A DNA stretch of 64,000 nucleotides, from NCBI GenBank assembly GCA_963807015.1, contig CAWEAS010000022.1, positions 186,001 through 250,000 on the forward strand, given 5' to 3'. Source of the stretch: JAJPKK01 sp963807015. Lineage in GTDB: Bacteria; Pseudomonadota; Alphaproteobacteria; Rhizobiales; Xanthobacteraceae. How positions within the stretch are numbered: position 1 is the stretch's first letter; each line of letters starts with the position of its first letter. Both the position numbers and the translations under genes were made by a program. The notes under the pieces were generated by a model, which saw only the letters and a list, made by a program, of their open reading frames with translations, was not told where the DNA came from and ran no database searches. Shown piece by piece: positions 62,822-64,000 of the stretch.

Positions 62822-63187
62822 TCAGCCCTGGATGTCGAGCTTGCCGTAGCGCGTCTCGTATTCGCGCAGCACGCCGTCAAGGGCAAGTGCCAGCCGCTTG
62901 GCGGCGAACGGAGACAGGATGATGCGGTTGCTGAGCTCGATGGTCAGGGTCTTCTCATTCGCGGCATTCCAAGTCTGGTTGGTGCCGAAGAACAAATCGA
63001 CCTGCTCGCGCGTGCTCTGGATGTTGACGACGTTGGCGAATGTGGTCGCCATCTTCTGATCGTCCCAACGCAGCTTCGCCTCCGTTGTCGCCGGAGCCTC
63101 GCGCCTCGTCGCATCGACCATCGAGTCGTCGCTGCGGCCGCGCCGTGATGCCGCGCCTGCTGCTTCCTTCACCGAAATATCACTCAT
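62822..63187 (-). CDS. DUF3467 protein
   Basis: 121 residues from the ATG at 63187, nine bases after GAGG. The first 45 residues are polar and probably disordered. The rest matches DUF3467: LRWDDQKMATTFANVVNIQS, REQVDLFFGTNQTW, LTIELSNRIILSPFAAKRLA and LDGVLREYETRYG. The domain is small, cytoplasmic and uncharacterised; it often sits beside genes of large secreted or surface proteins. Here it lies between the giant protein's C-terminus and the GAF-HlyD gene, so a chaperone-like or regulatory role in export is my guess. Confidence 0.88.
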   Translation of the reverse strand: MSDISVKEAAGAASRRGRSDDSMVDATRREAPATTEAKLRWDDQKMATTFANVVNIQSTREQVDLFFGTNQTWNAANEKTLTIELSNRIILSPFAAKRLALALDGVLREYETRYGKLDIQG

Positions 63188-63381
63188 GGGACTGAACCTC
63201 GTTGCGCGGCCGTACACACTCGCACCCGTTCGCCAGTACTGGCGGACGCCACCGTAGGCGCGTTGTTTGACAGTTTTGTGCAAGCCAACGCCCGGCACCG
63301 CCTAGGCTTGTCATACGAAAGTCCGGCGACACAATTCGCTCCGTCCCGGACCCACTTCCATGTCTTTATCCTGGCCTGGCC

Positions 63382-64000
63382 TCACCCATTTCTGGTCGCC
63401 AGCGCGCCCGATATCTCGACCAGTGACGCTGATGTCCCAACACCCGGGATCAGGACCCATTCCTCGCCAAGGCTGTCGATCAGAAGCGCCGGCTCGGATG
63501 GCGCCGCGCCATCGACCGCGAGCGTCAGTGCGCCGGTGTTCTCGTCGAACAGCAGGGTCTGCGTGCGATTGGATGTGAGCGCGACACTCTCCTTGACAGG
63601 GATCGTGATGTTGCCGCCCTGGATCAGGCTCATGAGTTCGGACGGATTGGCCGGCTCAATTGCAACAGCACTGATCGGCGCACCGGCGGCGGCCTGCGCC
63701 GGCTGCGACGCCGGCGTATCTGACGGGTCGCTTGCCGTCTGGCCATTGATCACGAGCACCGTGGTCGTGCCAGTTGTCCACGGCACAAAGCCGGTCTGGC
63801 CAATCGTCACCGCTGCCCCCGGCGTCCATGCCGGACCGTTCGTCGGTTTCATGAGGTTGAATAGCTGGTTGCCGTCGCCGATCACCACGAGCTTGCCGTC
63901 CGGCGCCAGACTTTGGACTTGGCTTAGGGTCAGATGCGGCACATTGGGACTACCAGCATTGAGCACATAACCGACCGTGCCATCACCGAAGGTGAGCGTG
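63382..64000 (-). CDS. C-terminal end of a large probable exported protein, cut by window edge
   Basis: At least 205 residues, with the frame open to the window edge. The sequence is Thr/Gly/Ala/Val-rich with almost no Lys or Cys (TLTFGDGTVGYVLNAGSPNV; VTIGQTGFVPWTTGTTTVLV; SELMSLIQGGNITIPVKESV), typical of the beta-rich end of adhesin- or repeat-type exported proteins. The final segment (LLIDSLGEEWVLIPGVGTSA) is followed by a short tail ending ATRNG. No obvious RTX nonapeptide or LPXTG signal is visible here. It heads the operon of DUF3467, HlyD, protease and SecA-like genes and is the best candidate for their substrate. Confidence 0.65.
   Translation of the reverse strand, partial: TLTFGDGTVGYVLNAGSPNVPHLTLSQVQSLAPDGKLVVIGDGNQLFNLMKPTNGPAWTPGAAVTIGQTGFVPWTTGTTTVLVINGQTASDPSDTPASQPAQAAAGAPISAVAIEPANPSELMSLIQGGNITIPVKESVALTSNRTQTLLFDENTGALTLAVDGAAPSEPALLIDSLGEEWVLIPGVGTSASLVEISGALATRNG

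Overview
The window is GC-rich, densely packed DNA, almost certainly a chromosomal segment of an alphaproteobacterium of the order Hyphomicrobiales (Rhizobiales), close to the Bradyrhizobium/Rhodopseudomonas/Xanthobacteraceae group. The grounds are the alr-radA pair, a siroheme nitrite reductase with an Fe-S flavoprotein partner, a small GCG...CRPN secreted protein, NodT-type efflux, and two palindromic intergenic repeats of a kind common in that group. I saw no tRNA, rRNA, CRISPR array, prophage or complete insertion sequence. Because codon position 3 is so GC-rich, many real genes have long open frames on the opposite strand; those are left out.

Layout. 0-9 kb: a luciferase-like oxidoreductase cut by the window edge, a CorA-type transporter coupled to a beta-carbonic anhydrase, an fdrA/DUF1116 operon, then alr and radA. 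9-15 kb: a Crp/Fnr regulator and a small catabolic/accessory set (Rieske oxygenase, periplasmic binding protein, ABM protein, a frameshifted FAD monooxygenase, an AAC(6')-like acetyltransferase). 15-25 kb: a heavy-metal-type RND efflux locus with its outer-membrane factor on the opposite strand and a His-rich exported protein, apparently frameshifted, between adaptor and pump; then a divergent response regulator/histidine kinase pair. 25-35 kb: an exported amidohydrolase, a Sel1/TPR membrane protein, and a nitrite-assimilation block (FNT channel, NirA-type reductase, Fe-S/FAD/NADPH flavoprotein, siroheme synthase) behind a sigma-54-like promoter.

35-42.6 kb: a Zn-ribbon protein, a GNAT enzyme, a large helical protein coupled to a PPDK-like protein that lacks the PEP-binding barrel, then an eroded stretch with CBS and haloperoxidase relics, a DUF2061 protein and repeats. 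42.6-48 kb: a minus-strand operon DUF5132 - HMA_2 - P1B-type ATPase - EcsC - DUF445. Its ATPase lacks the CPC metal motif, and both it and the HMA_2 protein start with a PGRxR motif; this resembles ferrosome (iron-storage organelle) gene clusters. 48-55.5 kb: patatin, an SDR remnant, acetoacetate decarboxylase, PPK2, CYTH phosphatase, GNAT and a basic amino-acid decarboxylase.

55.9-64 kb: the most unusual locus. Reading leftward on the minus strand it encodes the C-terminal end of a probably very large Thr/Gly/Ala-rich protein, a DUF3467 protein, a GAF-HlyD membrane protein, a PqqD/M50-protease/HlyD fusion, a short SecA paralogue and a sulfotransferase. The gene order suggests a dedicated export and processing system, which I could not match to a named secretion type.
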